Shown: one piece after another, positions 25,983 to 34,430 of the stretch
Numbering within the stretch: position 1 is the stretch's first letter
Layout of the letters: the number at the start of each line of letters is the position of its first letter
NCBI RefSeq assembly: GCF_000710035.2
Contig: NZ_JMJJ01000017.1
Span: forward strand, 1-64,000
Direction of reading: 5' to 3'
DNA from: Pantoea ananatis LMG 2665
Lineage (GTDB): Bacteria; Pseudomonadota; Gammaproteobacteria; Enterobacterales; Enterobacteriaceae
DNA length: 64,000 bases
Made by a program: the position numbers and the translations under genes
The notes under the pieces: generated by a model
The model's database searches: none
The model's input: only the letters and a program-made list of their open reading frames with translations
Told to the model about the DNA's origin: nothing

Positions 25983-26456
25983 TATTATTCACCTTAACTG
26001 GATTCACCTGACCGCAGGCCGTTGTCACCACCCTTTTACAGCAGTGCCTGCATGAGACTGCCAACACCGCAACTTTACGGGAAAGCCTGCAACCGCTTTC
26101 CGGCAGAGCCCAAACCCCGGGTCATTACATGGCAATCCCTGCTCTCTTGCAAAATTTGTACCGTAAAGCTGACGGTGGCTGAGTCGCCGACCTTCATCTG
26201 GCTATCAGTATGAGTCGATGACTGCGTCTGAAGAGAGGAGATGAAATGGGCTCTGCCGCGCTGGTTTTTGCACCTCCGGGCCGGACAGAATGGAAACGCT
26301 GTCAGGACAGGCGTTCGCCCCATCGTGGTGCAACGGAAGCGACATCGCTGGATGGCCAGCCGCGCGGCTGGCCGATGGGTAATCCTGAATGGCAGCGGTG
26401 TTTCAGGGCAGCAGAACAGGCGCGCTAACGTTGCCGCTGCCGATACGCACATCCTC
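25983..26456. other. Intergenic region between LysR gene and M55 peptidase gene
   Basis: This is about 470 bp without a credible gene; the overlapping ORFs at 26075-26494 and 26241-26462 are low-complexity shadows. A strong hairpin GGCCAGCC-GCGC-GGCTGGCC lies at 26354-26373, about 85 bp beyond the M55 stop codon, and may end the upstream operon. The LysR promoter must be in the part near 25983. Confidence 0.45.
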
Positions 26457-27281
26457 TTATGACGATTGGGTACTCGCCAGATAGGAAAAGGCACTGAGCA
26501 AGCTGATCAACGTCCCCATCCGCTCCGCCTGATACTCCACGGTAACCGCATCGATGCGCGTGACACCGGGAATCAGGCTAAACAGATCGGCCAGCACGGG
26601 TTTGCTGGCCTGGAGCTGCATGCGATAAGGCGCGGCCAGGCGAGTCGTGCTTGCCTGATGTGGATGCTGCAGTGCGGCGCTTGCCGCGGCGCATATTGCG
26701 CGCTGTGCCGCTTTGGGGCTGATGGATTCCGCGCAGGTATGGGAAATGGCGCGTTTTACACAGACGTAATCAACCGTGGGATAATATTCTGCTATCCAGC
26801 TCTGGAGCTGATCGTCGCCGGTGACCAACAACAGAGGCGTACCCTGTTCAGCGGCAGCGGCGGCATAAATGTCGGTTTCCCCCATCACAAGGCCATTGAT
26901 ATGGATACGCCAGAATGCGCGGCCGTTAATGGTGTGCGCCAGTACGCCAGGTTCGCCTGCTGCGCTGTGATAGCCCACCAGAAATAATCCGTCGAACGTC
27001 TGCTGCTCGATCCCTTCAACCATCGACAGACCGCGAGGTTTACCCTGCACCAGTCGGGCGCGTGGATCAATATTTTCCGCACGTAAATTGGTCATTTGCG
27101 CATGGCTGTCGGCGACCACCACCTCCGTTGCGCCCCCCGCGAACGCGCCCTCAATCGCGGCATTGACTTCCTGTTCCATCAGCCCCCGGGCCATCTGATA
27201 TTCCGGGTTGCCTGGTGTGCAGTGCTCCGGGCGCATGACGCCCGCGATACCTTCAATATCGGCAGAGATAAAAATTTTCAT
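26457..27281 (-). CDS. M55-family D-aminopeptidase (DppA-like), 274 aa
   Basis: This is a zinc D-aminopeptidase of the DppA family, which removes D-amino acids (D-Ala in Bacillus DppA) from short peptides. Key features are the metal-binding N-terminus MKIFISADIEGIAG, ADSHAQMTN, the GYHSAAGEPG segment with its His ligand, and GETDIYAAAAAEQGTP. The length matches the family. It is the last gene of an operon with a P1 peptidase, a peptide ABC importer, a dipeptide epimerase and a DgcN-like protein; its ATG overlaps the P1 peptidase stop by 4 bp. The set suggests catabolism of D-amino-acid-containing peptides such as murein fragments. Confidence 0.9.
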   Translation of the reverse strand: MKIFISADIEGIAGVMRPEHCTPGNPEYQMARGLMEQEVNAAIEGAFAGGATEVVVADSHAQMTNLRAENIDPRARLVQGKPRGLSMVEGIEQQTFDGLFLVGYHSAAGEPGVLAHTINGRAFWRIHINGLVMGETDIYAAAAAEQGTPLLLVTGDDQLQSWIAEYYPTVDYVCVKRAISHTCAESISPKAAQRAICAAASAALQHPHQASTTRLAAPYRMQLQASKPVLADLFSLIPGVTRIDAVTVEYQAERMGTLISLLSAFSYLASTQSS

Positions 27282-28120
27282 GCGGTTAATTTGTCCAGAA
27301 TCTGAGTCAGTGAGGGCCGATGGTGACCACGAAAGCCGGTGACGGCCTCCGCGCTCAACAAGGCATCCAGAACAGCCTGTTCGGTTGCATCTGCCGCGGC
27401 GGCAAGAAGCGGCTCCAGCTGGTCATCCTGAGGCGGTTGCGGCAGGGGTTGCGTTGAGAACGCCACGGCAATATCACCTGAACCGTGGCCCCAGTAGCTG
27501 CCCAGCCGTCCAAGGCCGGCGCCGGCACGCCGGGCAATGCGTTTCAACTGACGCGCATCCAGTGGCGCATCCGTGGCCATCACGATGATGACAGAGCCGG
27601 CATCACGCTGCGGCGGGGGGGGGGGGGGCGTGCGCAATGCCGCCTGCGCCATCGCCTCGCTGATGGACAACGACTGGATATCATTAAGCCAGCCATCGTT
27701 GCACTCTAGTGCCAGCGGATTTACCGTGGGCAATGTCCGCCCCAGCTCCGGATTACGACGGATGGCATCCCGGACTAGCGTGGTAAACAGCGTGCCCACC
27801 GCCAGCGTGTTGCTGAGCAGAATCGGCGTCTGTAACACGCCAAGCTCTTCGACCTGTACCAGCCCGACCGGTTTTGCAAAGCCATTGAGCACTTCCGCGC
27901 CACACGGCAGCGGCGTGAGAAACACATTGTCGCCCGGCGGAACGATAGCGGTGACGCCAGTCTGCCTTTCTCCATCATTCAGCGTGTAATGTCCGACGCG
28001 CACGCCGGCAACATCGCTGATTCGATTGCCGGGCCCGCAAGCGCCGCGCGGCTGTCCCAACGTACGCGCGTGACGCCAGTGGTTTAGCAGCAGATCGCGC
28101 TGCAATTGTTGAAAATCCAT
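27278..28120 (-). CDS. P1-family (DmpA/BapA-type) aminopeptidase with internal deletion and poly-G tract, 280 aa
   Basis: This N-terminal-nucleophile aminopeptidase family cleaves itself before a Ser to form two chains. The start (GNRISDVAGVRVGHYTL), ECNDGWLND and the nucleophile region DAGSVIIVMATDAPL (Ser176) are clear. Family members are about 370 aa with the Ser near position 250. Here about 75 residues are missing between AQAALRT and QRDAGS, including the conserved GGGTG segment. In their place is a run of six prolines encoded by 14 consecutive C (G on the plus strand, 27615-27628). The product is probably inactive or the locus misassembled. The ATG at 28120 is chosen; an upstream frame to 28231 overlaps the permease gene. 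Confidence 0.82.
   Translation of the reverse strand: MDFQQLQRDLLLNHWRHARTLGQPRGACGPGNRISDVAGVRVGHYTLNDGERQTGVTAIVPPGDNVFLTPLPCGAEVLNGFAKPVGLVQVEELGVLQTPILLSNTLAVGTLFTTLVRDAIRRNPELGRTLPTVNPLALECNDGWLNDIQSLSISEAMAQAALRTPPPPPPQRDAGSVIIVMATDAPLDARQLKRIARRAGAGLGRLGSYWGHGSGDIAVAFSTQPLPQPPQDDQLEPLLAAAADATEQAVLDALLSAEAVTGFRGHHRPSLTQILDKLTA
27615..27628. repeat. Homopolymer of 14 G inside the P1 peptidase gene
   Basis: Fourteen consecutive G residues on the plus strand read as C in the gene. Such a tract is prone to slippage; a change of one base would shift the reading frame. It sits exactly at the point where the protein lacks a conserved block. Confidence 0.95.
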
Positions 28121-28122
28121 GG

Positions 28123-29007
28123 TCAGCTCTTCAGTTTCGGGTCGAGCGTATCGCGCAGCGCGTCGCCGAGCAGGTTGAACGCCAGCACCGTGATAAAAAT
28201 CGCCAGCCCCGGAAACACGCTCATGTGCCATGCGCCAGCCATCATCATGCTCCGGCTCATCGCCAGAATATTACCCCATTCAGGCACATCCGGCTCCGGC
28301 CCCAGGCCAATAAAGCTTAAGCCCGCTGCGGTGAGAATACTGGTGCCGATGCGCATAGTGAAGTAGACAATCACGCTGGAAAGCGTACCGGGCAAAATAT
28401 GTCGCAGGATAATGATGCGATCGGGTGCACCGGCACAGCGAACGGCTTCCACATAGGCGGCCTGTCTCAATGACAGCGTCGAGGCGCGCACAATACGGGC
28501 AAAAACGGGTACGCTGAACACCGCGACCGCGATGATCACATTGTTCAGGCCGGTTCCAAGTAGCGCGACAACCGCAATGGCCAGTAACATGCCGGGAAAA
28601 GCGAATAACACGTCGGCGCCGCGCATGATCAGCATATCGACCCAGCCGCCGTAATAGCCTGCCAGTAAACCCAACACCACACCGACAATCATGCCGAGCG
28701 TTACGGACAGCACGCCGACATAGAGCGAGATACGCGCCCCATAGATAATGCGACTGAGCAGATCACGCCCCAGCTCGTCGGTTCCCATCCAGTGTGCCGC
28801 GCTGGGCGGTGACGACAACGCCATCCAGTCTGGTGCCATCGGATCCCAGGGGGCCAGCCAGGGCGCAAAGATCGCCACCACGATCAACAACAGTACAAAT
28901 CCGCCTGAGACCAGCGCCAGAGGATTACGCACAAAGGCATGCAGGAAATCGCGCCACGGCGAACGGATGACCTGAGGCGGGTTTTCAGTCAGCGATTGAA
29001 TACTCAT
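28123..29007 (-). CDS. Peptide ABC transporter permease, DppC/GsiD type, 294 aa
   Basis: This is an inner-membrane permease of the dipeptide/oligopeptide/glutathione importer family. It has an N-terminal OppC_N helix (residues about 25-50), then MGTDELGRDLLSRIIYGARISL and the EAA-type coupling loop EAVRCAGAPDRIIILRHILPG. Five further helices complete the fold. Its start overlaps the DppB-type permease stop by 4 bp, so the two are translationally coupled. It partners that permease, the fused ATPase and the binding protein in one operon. The presumed substrates are short peptides. Confidence 0.92.
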   Translation of the reverse strand: MSIQSLTENPPQVIRSPWRDFLHAFVRNPLALVSGGFVLLLIVVAIFAPWLAPWDPMAPDWMALSSPPSAAHWMGTDELGRDLLSRIIYGARISLYVGVLSVTLGMIVGVVLGLLAGYYGGWVDMLIMRGADVLFAFPGMLLAIAVVALLGTGLNNVIIAVAVFSVPVFARIVRASTLSLRQAAYVEAVRCAGAPDRIIILRHILPGTLSSVIVYFTMRIGTSILTAAGLSFIGLGPEPDVPEWGNILAMSRSMMMAGAWHMSVFPGLAIFITVLAFNLLGDALRDTLDPKLKS

Positions 29008-29936
29008 CTCGGCTCCTGTCGCAGACGAATCGCCGGATTGACGACCGCGTAAAGCAGATCGACCAGCAGATTAATGACAATAAATTCAAACACGAACAGC
29101 ATCACCAGCGCCTGAATAACCGGCTGATCCTGCGCTTTTATCGACTCAATCAACAACCAGCCTAATCCCGGCCAGTTGAAGACGCTCTCCACGACGATGG
29201 AGCCGCCCAGCAGAAAACCGAACTGCAAACCGAGCATGGTAATCACCGGAATGAGTGCATTACGCATCACATGTTTCCACGTCACGAGGCGGTTACGCAG
29301 TCCTTTTGCTTTCGCGGTCCGCACGTAATCTTCCTGCGCCACCTCCAGGAAGGCTGAGCGGGTAAACCGGGCCATCACTGCCGCCACTGACGAACCCAGC
29401 GTGATGGCGGGCAGGACAATATCACTGGCTTTGTTGAAACCGCTGACTGAGAACAGCCCAAAAGGCATCGCGACGAACTGGATCAGCAACAGACCCAGCC
29501 AGAAAGCAGGCATTGAGATACCGCCCACCGCCATGCTCATCAGCGTCCAGTCTTGCCATTTTCCTCGCTTCAGTGCCGCGAGAACGCCAAGTACGAGGCC
29601 GAGAATCACGGACCAGGCAAACCCCGCTAAGGCGAGCCAAAGCGTTGGCATGAAGCCCTGTTTAATCACCTGCAGCACCGGTTGCTGGGTGCGGTAGGTG
29701 GTGCCAAGATCGCCGTGTAACAGGCTATCGATCCAGTGGACGTACTGCTGTGGCAGCGAATCGTTAAGCCCAAGGTGCTGACGCGCCGCTTCAACCGCCT
29801 CAATGGGCGCATCCGGTCCAGCATAGATGCGCGCCGGGTCGCCCGGCAGCAGCTTGATAAAACCGAAAACCAGCAGCGAGACCACCAGCAAAACCGGGAT
29901 CATCTCCAGTAATCGGCGAAGGATGTATGCAAACAT
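29004..29936 (-). CDS. Peptide ABC transporter permease, DppB/GsiC type, 310 aa
   Basis: This is the other half of the heterodimeric importer. The opening MFAYILRRLLEMIPVLLVVSLLVF is the standard first helix of DppB/OppB/GsiC, followed by LPGDPARIYAGPDAP. The coupling loop is YVRTAKAKGLRNRLVTWKHVMRNALIP in segments. Six membrane helices are expected. It lies 83 bp downstream of the binding-protein gene. The overall gene order (ATPase, binding protein, GsiC, GsiD) matches the glutathione importer operon of Escherichia coli, but the peptide-catabolic neighbours suggest another substrate. Confidence 0.92.
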   Translation of the reverse strand: MFAYILRRLLEMIPVLLVVSLLVFGFIKLLPGDPARIYAGPDAPIEAVEAARQHLGLNDSLPQQYVHWIDSLLHGDLGTTYRTQQPVLQVIKQGFMPTLWLALAGFAWSVILGLVLGVLAALKRGKWQDWTLMSMAVGGISMPAFWLGLLLIQFVAMPFGLFSVSGFNKASDIVLPAITLGSSVAAVMARFTRSAFLEVAQEDYVRTAKAKGLRNRLVTWKHVMRNALIPVITMLGLQFGFLLGGSIVVESVFNWPGLGWLLIESIKAQDQPVIQALVMLFVFEFIVINLLVDLLYAVVNPAIRLRQEPR

Positions 29937-30019
29937 GCCATTCCTTGAAATGCACTGTGACGGGTGCCCTCACGTCCTTTTGCCCTGCAAGGGAAAGGGA
30001 CGTGAGAGCAATCCGCGTC

Positions 30020-31561
30020 TTATTTAAACGACGCCTGAGTGAAGAGCAAATTGCCATCAGGCAGCATGGAAACACCATTCAGGGTGCGGCGTTTGCCAAC
30101 GAGATTGTCTGGCGTACCAAGGAATGCCACCGGTGCATCCTGCCATATGAGTTTCTGTGCTTGCGCATAGGCGATACCACGCTTTGCCGGATCGGCCGTT
30201 GCCAGCCCGGCGGCAATGGCTTTGTCTACATCAGGATTGCTGAAATAGGAGACATTGTAGGAGGTGGGTACCCAGGATTCGGTGGCAAACAGCGGACGCA
30301 GCGCCCAGTCGGCATCGCCTGTGGACGTTGACCAGCCACCATAGTACAGGTCAAATTCCGCCTTTTTCGGGTCCTGTACGCCCCATAACTTAGCGTTGCG
30401 CGTGCCGGAATCCATCGGAGTTACCGTGGCACGAATGCCCACCGTGCCCAGCTGCGCTTTCAGTACCTGAGCGGCGCGCACGCTGGCCGTTGCATTCGTA
30501 ACCCAGAGTTTGAGATCCAGACCATTCGGATAGCCCGCCGCTTTCAGCAGCGCTTTGGCTTTATCCGGCGCATAGTGATAATCAGGATCGTTTTGTTTCT
30601 GATAAAACTGGACACCTTCGGGCATGGCGGATGTGGCAGGTTTACCTAAACCAGCAAAGGCCACCTTCAGCCACAGATTACGGTCAATCGCATAGTTGAT
30701 TGCCTGACGCACGCGAACATCTGCCAGTGGCTTGTGCTGCGTATTAATCGCCATGTAATAAAGATAAATGCTGGGATCGCGCTGAACAGAGAGGTTGCTG
30801 TCTTGCTTCACGGCAGCAATCAGATCCGAAGGCAATGGCCAGATTGCGTCAACCTGACCCGACTTCAACGCGGCTACGCGTGTTGCATCTTCTGGGCTGG
30901 GTGAGAAGATAACATGATCGACTTTTGGCCATCCCTGCTGCCAGTAACCGTCATACTTCGCCAGCGTGACCGCTTTGCCCGGTGTCCAGTCAACAAATTT
31001 AAACGGACCGGTACCCACCGGATGCAACCGGAGTTGGGCTTCGTCTGGATATTGCTTGAGAATGGACGGGCTCCACATCACTGCGGAAGGATGTGCCAGC
31101 GTGTTAATAAAGGCACCAAACGACTGGTTAAGATCGATTTTTACCTGATCGGGTGCCAGCACCGTAACCTTATCGATCATTTTGTACAGGCTGTTACGCT
31201 TTAGCCCTTTTTTCTGGTCTGCCAGGCGATCAAGGTTGGCTTTGACGGCTTCCGCATTAAAAGGTGTGCCATCCTGGAAGGTGACGCCTTTGCGCAACGT
31301 CAGCGTAAACTCCGTTGCATTTTCATTTGAGGTATAACCGGTGGCCAGCCAGGGCTGGAGCTTCATGTGTGGATCGAACTGAAACAGTCGTTCAAAGATA
31401 CCACTCTGCACCGAATAGCTGACATTGTCTGAGGTATCGTGCGGATCCAGCCCCGTAATATCGGCATACATTGAAATACGCAGATCCTGTGCTTGTGCAG
31501 TCATGACCAGCGTCGTCGTCAATGCGAGGGCGAGTGAAGTACGGCGAAACAGCGTTTTCAT
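30020..31561 (-). CDS. Periplasmic peptide-binding protein, SBP_bac_5 (GsiB-like), 513 aa
   Basis: A signal peptide of about 24 residues (ALTTTLVMTAQAQ) is followed by a family 5 solute-binding protein of normal length. Family marks include the DPHDTSDNVSYSVQSGIFERLF segment, LRKGVTFQDGTPFNAEAVKANL, and HPVGTGPFKFVDWTPG with the usual C-terminal lobe. It delivers the ligand to the GsiC/GsiD-like permeases. It is most like GsiB and DppA-type proteins. The ligand could be glutathione-like or D-amino-acid peptides; sequence alone does not decide. Confidence 0.92.
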   Translation of the reverse strand: MKTLFRRTSLALALTTTLVMTAQAQDLRISMYADITGLDPHDTSDNVSYSVQSGIFERLFQFDPHMKLQPWLATGYTSNENATEFTLTLRKGVTFQDGTPFNAEAVKANLDRLADQKKGLKRNSLYKMIDKVTVLAPDQVKIDLNQSFGAFINTLAHPSAVMWSPSILKQYPDEAQLRLHPVGTGPFKFVDWTPGKAVTLAKYDGYWQQGWPKVDHVIFSPSPEDATRVAALKSGQVDAIWPLPSDLIAAVKQDSNLSVQRDPSIYLYYMAINTQHKPLADVRVRQAINYAIDRNLWLKVAFAGLGKPATSAMPEGVQFYQKQNDPDYHYAPDKAKALLKAAGYPNGLDLKLWVTNATASVRAAQVLKAQLGTVGIRATVTPMDSGTRNAKLWGVQDPKKAEFDLYYGGWSTSTGDADWALRPLFATESWVPTSYNVSYFSNPDVDKAIAAGLATADPAKRGIAYAQAQKLIWQDAPVAFLGTPDNLVGKRRTLNGVSMLPDGNLLFTQASFK

Positions 31562-31582
31562 AAAAATCTCCTGGTCGTTGAA

Positions 31583-33448
31583 TTATCGCAATGCAATGCC
31601 GTCAGCGACCCAGTGCTGAGGCGCAACCTGTCGATAACGGGGTTTAGTGACCGTTTCGCCCACTTTTCTTAACGGCGAAGGGATTTCGCTGTCATCGATA
31701 ATACGGGGCTGACGGTTCTCGGGATCCGCCACCGGCACGGAGGCCAGCAGGCGTTGGGTATAAGGATGTTGCGGCTGATTAAATACCGACTGACGCGGCC
31801 CAAGCTCCACAATCTGGCCGAGGTACATCACCGCCACACGGTTGGCAATGCGCTCGACGACCGCCATATCGTGAGAGATGAAAATCCACGCCACGCCCGT
31901 TTGCTGCTGCAGATCCATCATCAGGTTCACCACCTGCGCCTGAATGGAGACGTCAAGGGCCGATACTGCTTCATCAGCAATAATCACTTTGGGCTTCAGG
32001 GCCATGGCGCGGGCAATGGCAATACGCTGGCGCTGACCACCTGAAAATTCATGTGGATACCGACGCGCGTGCTCGGGCAGCAGACCAACGCTCTTCAGCA
32101 ACGCATCTATCTGTGGCGAAGCCTGTTCCAGTGAGGACACCATGCCATGTAACAGCAAGGGCTCGGCAATGGTGAAACCCACGGTAAGCCGAGGGTTCAG
32201 TGAGGCGTAGGGATCCTGAAACACCATCTGAATTTCACGGCGGAGCGGCTGGAATGCTGCCTCTTTCAGGTGAGAGATTTCTTTCCCTTCGAAGTGAATG
32301 CTTTCGGCGTCACTGTTGATCAGGCGCATCAGCGCACGGCCGGTCGTCGATTTGCCGCAGCCGCTTTCGCCCACGATCGCCAGGGTTTCACCTGGCCACA
32401 GACTGAAATCAATCTGCTCAACCGCATGGACATGATGCGTGAGCGTCGAAAAGATGCCGCTGCGGATGGGATAGTAGACTTTCAACCCACGCACATCGAG
32501 CAACGGCGCGGTGTCGTAGCGCGCGGTATGCTGTTCATTTTCGACGGTATTCTGTGTGCCGAGCAGCGGAAAGCGTTGCGGCCACGCATATTCGCGCATG
32601 TCGCCCAGTCTCGGCACCGCCGCCAGCAAAGCCTGGGTATACGGGTGCTGCGGGGCGGCAAAAACCGCTGCGACGCTGCCCTGTTCGACGACTTCGCCAC
32701 GCAGCATGACCACGACACGATCGGCGATTTCAGCCACGACGCCCATATCGTGAGTGATAAACAGCACCGCCATCTGTTTCTCGCGTTGCAGCTCACGCAG
32801 AATGTGCAGAATGCGCGCCTGCACGGTAACATCCAGCGCCGTTGTAGGTTCGTCAGCAATCAGAAGTTGCGGATCACAGGCCAGCGCCTGCGCAATCATC
32901 ACCCGCTGGCGCATACCGCCTGAGAGCGCGTGCGGATAGCTTTTCATGACACGATCCACATCGGCAATACGCACCTGTCGAAGCAATTCACGCACGCGCG
33001 CATGCGCTTCTTTCTTGTCGCACTGTTGATGATCGCGTAACGCTTCAGTGAGCTGGTCATCGACGCGCAGCACCGGATTCAGCGAGGTCATGGGCTCCTG
33101 AAAGATCATCGCCATTTCACGACCACGCAACGTGCGGCGCTGATTTTCATCCAGTGTTTCCAGCGCATGTACTTTTCCGCCACGATCGCGAAACTGCATG
33201 CTGCCGCGATCGATACGGCCGCTGTTCGCCAGTAAGCCCATTACGGCCAAAGAAGTGACTGATTTCCCTGAGCCACTCTCACCCACTACGGCGACAATTT
33301 CGCCCGGATTAATGGCAAAACTGATGCCTTTTAGTGCCTGATTCTCGCCGCTGCGCCCACGAAATGAGACGCTGAGATCCCGAATATCAAGCACGGGTGA
33401 TGAACCGGCGGCACTGTTGGCAGAAGAAGTGAGTCGTGTGTCCGTCAT
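31583..33448 (-). CDS. Fused double ATPase of a peptide ABC importer, GsiA-like, 621 aa
   Basis: Two complete ABC ATPase domains lie in one chain, as in GsiA. Domain 1 (about residues 17-290) has Walker A GESGSGKS, signature LSGGMRQR and Walker B LLIADEPTTALD. Domain 2 (about 310-600) has GESGCGKST, FSGGQRQR and VIIADEAVSALD, where the usual Pro after Glu is Ala. Each domain ends in an oligopeptide-transporter C-terminal motif (QHPYTQALL, QHPYTQRLL). It energises the GsiC/GsiD-like permeases. It lies 15 bp after the epimerase gene and 21 bp before the binding protein. Confidence 0.93.
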   Translation of the reverse strand: MTDTRLTSSANSAAGSSPVLDIRDLSVSFRGRSGENQALKGISFAINPGEIVAVVGESGSGKSVTSLAVMGLLANSGRIDRGSMQFRDRGGKVHALETLDENQRRTLRGREMAMIFQEPMTSLNPVLRVDDQLTEALRDHQQCDKKEAHARVRELLRQVRIADVDRVMKSYPHALSGGMRQRVMIAQALACDPQLLIADEPTTALDVTVQARILHILRELQREKQMAVLFITHDMGVVAEIADRVVVMLRGEVVEQGSVAAVFAAPQHPYTQALLAAVPRLGDMREYAWPQRFPLLGTQNTVENEQHTARYDTAPLLDVRGLKVYYPIRSGIFSTLTHHVHAVEQIDFSLWPGETLAIVGESGCGKSTTGRALMRLINSDAESIHFEGKEISHLKEAAFQPLRREIQMVFQDPYASLNPRLTVGFTIAEPLLLHGMVSSLEQASPQIDALLKSVGLLPEHARRYPHEFSGGQRQRIAIARAMALKPKVIIADEAVSALDVSIQAQVVNLMMDLQQQTGVAWIFISHDMAVVERIANRVAVMYLGQIVELGPRQSVFNQPQHPYTQRLLASVPVADPENRQPRIIDDSEIPSPLRKVGETVTKPRYRQVAPQHWVADGIALR

Positions 33449-33463
33449 CGTCGCCTCGTAGAG

Positions 33464-34429
33464 TTATAGCCAGATACGGCCTTCGGAGTAGGTCAAAAAA
33501 GGAGAACTGTCGGCAGCAAGCCAGATAGGGCCATCTAAATCGACGTGCTCTGCGTTAACCGCCACCGGCAATGCGGCTTCCATCGCCAGTGATGAGCCCA
33601 GCATGCAGCCGACCATGATGCGCATATTCTGCTTTTGTGCTTCTTCTACCATCGCCAGCGCTTCCGTCAGGCCACCGCACTTATCCAGCTTGATGTTGAT
33701 CATCTCGTAGCGGTTCCGCAGTCCGGCAATATCCTCGCGCGTATGGCAACTCTCATCAGCACAAACGGGAACCGGATGATGAAAACGTTGCAGGTCCTGA
33801 TCCTGACCGGCGGGAAGCGGTTGCTCGACCATAGCAATGTTATAGCCCTGAAGTGCGGCCAGCAGGCTTTCCAGGTCCATTCCCGACCAGGCCTCATTAG
33901 CGTCGATAATCAGCGTGGCGCGCGGTGCCGCAGCGCGAATGGCCGCCACCTTTTCCAGAACCGCATCACGATTGAGCTTAATTTTGAGCAGGATGGCGCC
34001 ACGCGATACGGCATCCGCCGCCGCCAGCGCCATATTTTCCAGCGTATCGAGGCTGAGGGTTTCCGCCGTGATCACCGAGCGTGGCTGAGGACGTGCACTT
34101 TTCTGCCATAGCGTTTGACTGGCGCGGGCGGCATCCAGTCGCCACAGCGCACAGTCCAGCACGTTGCGCGCGGAACCGGCGGGTAAGCGGTGTTGCAGAT
34201 CATGACGGCTCAGGCCGGCTTCAACGTCAGCACGCACTGCCTCAAGCTCGGCCTGAACGCTGTCTGGCGTTTCATCGTAGCGCGCCGTGGGCGTACATTC
34301 GCCTCGCCCAATGAAACCGTTTTGCTCCAGCGTGACCCGGATAACCGTGACGGCGGTACGCGTACCGCGCGAAATAGCAAAGGGCCGTGCCAGCGGCAGT
34401 TCCACCACGTCAATCTGCAACTGTCTCAT
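33464..34429 (-). CDS. Enolase-superfamily dipeptide epimerase / DgcA-like, 321 aa
   Basis: This protein of the muconate-lactonising-enzyme subgroup is close to L-Ala-D/L-Glu epimerases (YcjG) and N-acetyl-glutamate racemase DgcA. Catalytic lysines are seen in LLKIKLN (KxK) and in NIKLDKCGG on the opposite barrel side. The metal ligands are in IIDANEAW, MVEQPL and CADESCH. It inverts the alpha carbon of a Glu-containing substrate. The ATG at 34429 has a GGGGGTG upstream; the long frame to 34573 overlaps the preceding gene. It lies directly after a DgcN-like gene (1-bp gap), the pairing known for D-glutamate catabolism. Confidence 0.88.
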   Translation of the reverse strand: MRQLQIDVVELPLARPFAISRGTRTAVTVIRVTLEQNGFIGRGECTPTARYDETPDSVQAELEAVRADVEAGLSRHDLQHRLPAGSARNVLDCALWRLDAARASQTLWQKSARPQPRSVITAETLSLDTLENMALAAADAVSRGAILLKIKLNRDAVLEKVAAIRAAAPRATLIIDANEAWSGMDLESLLAALQGYNIAMVEQPLPAGQDQDLQRFHHPVPVCADESCHTREDIAGLRNRYEMINIKLDKCGGLTEALAMVEEAQKQNMRIMVGCMLGSSLAMEAALPVAVNAEHVDLDGPIWLAADSSPFLTYSEGRIWL

Positions 34430-34430
34430 T

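Noticed and set aside
26075..26494. Minus-strand 139-aa ORF
   Set aside because: Overlaps the M55 gene end, is rich in Arg, Pro and Cys and has no start signal; looks like a chance frame.
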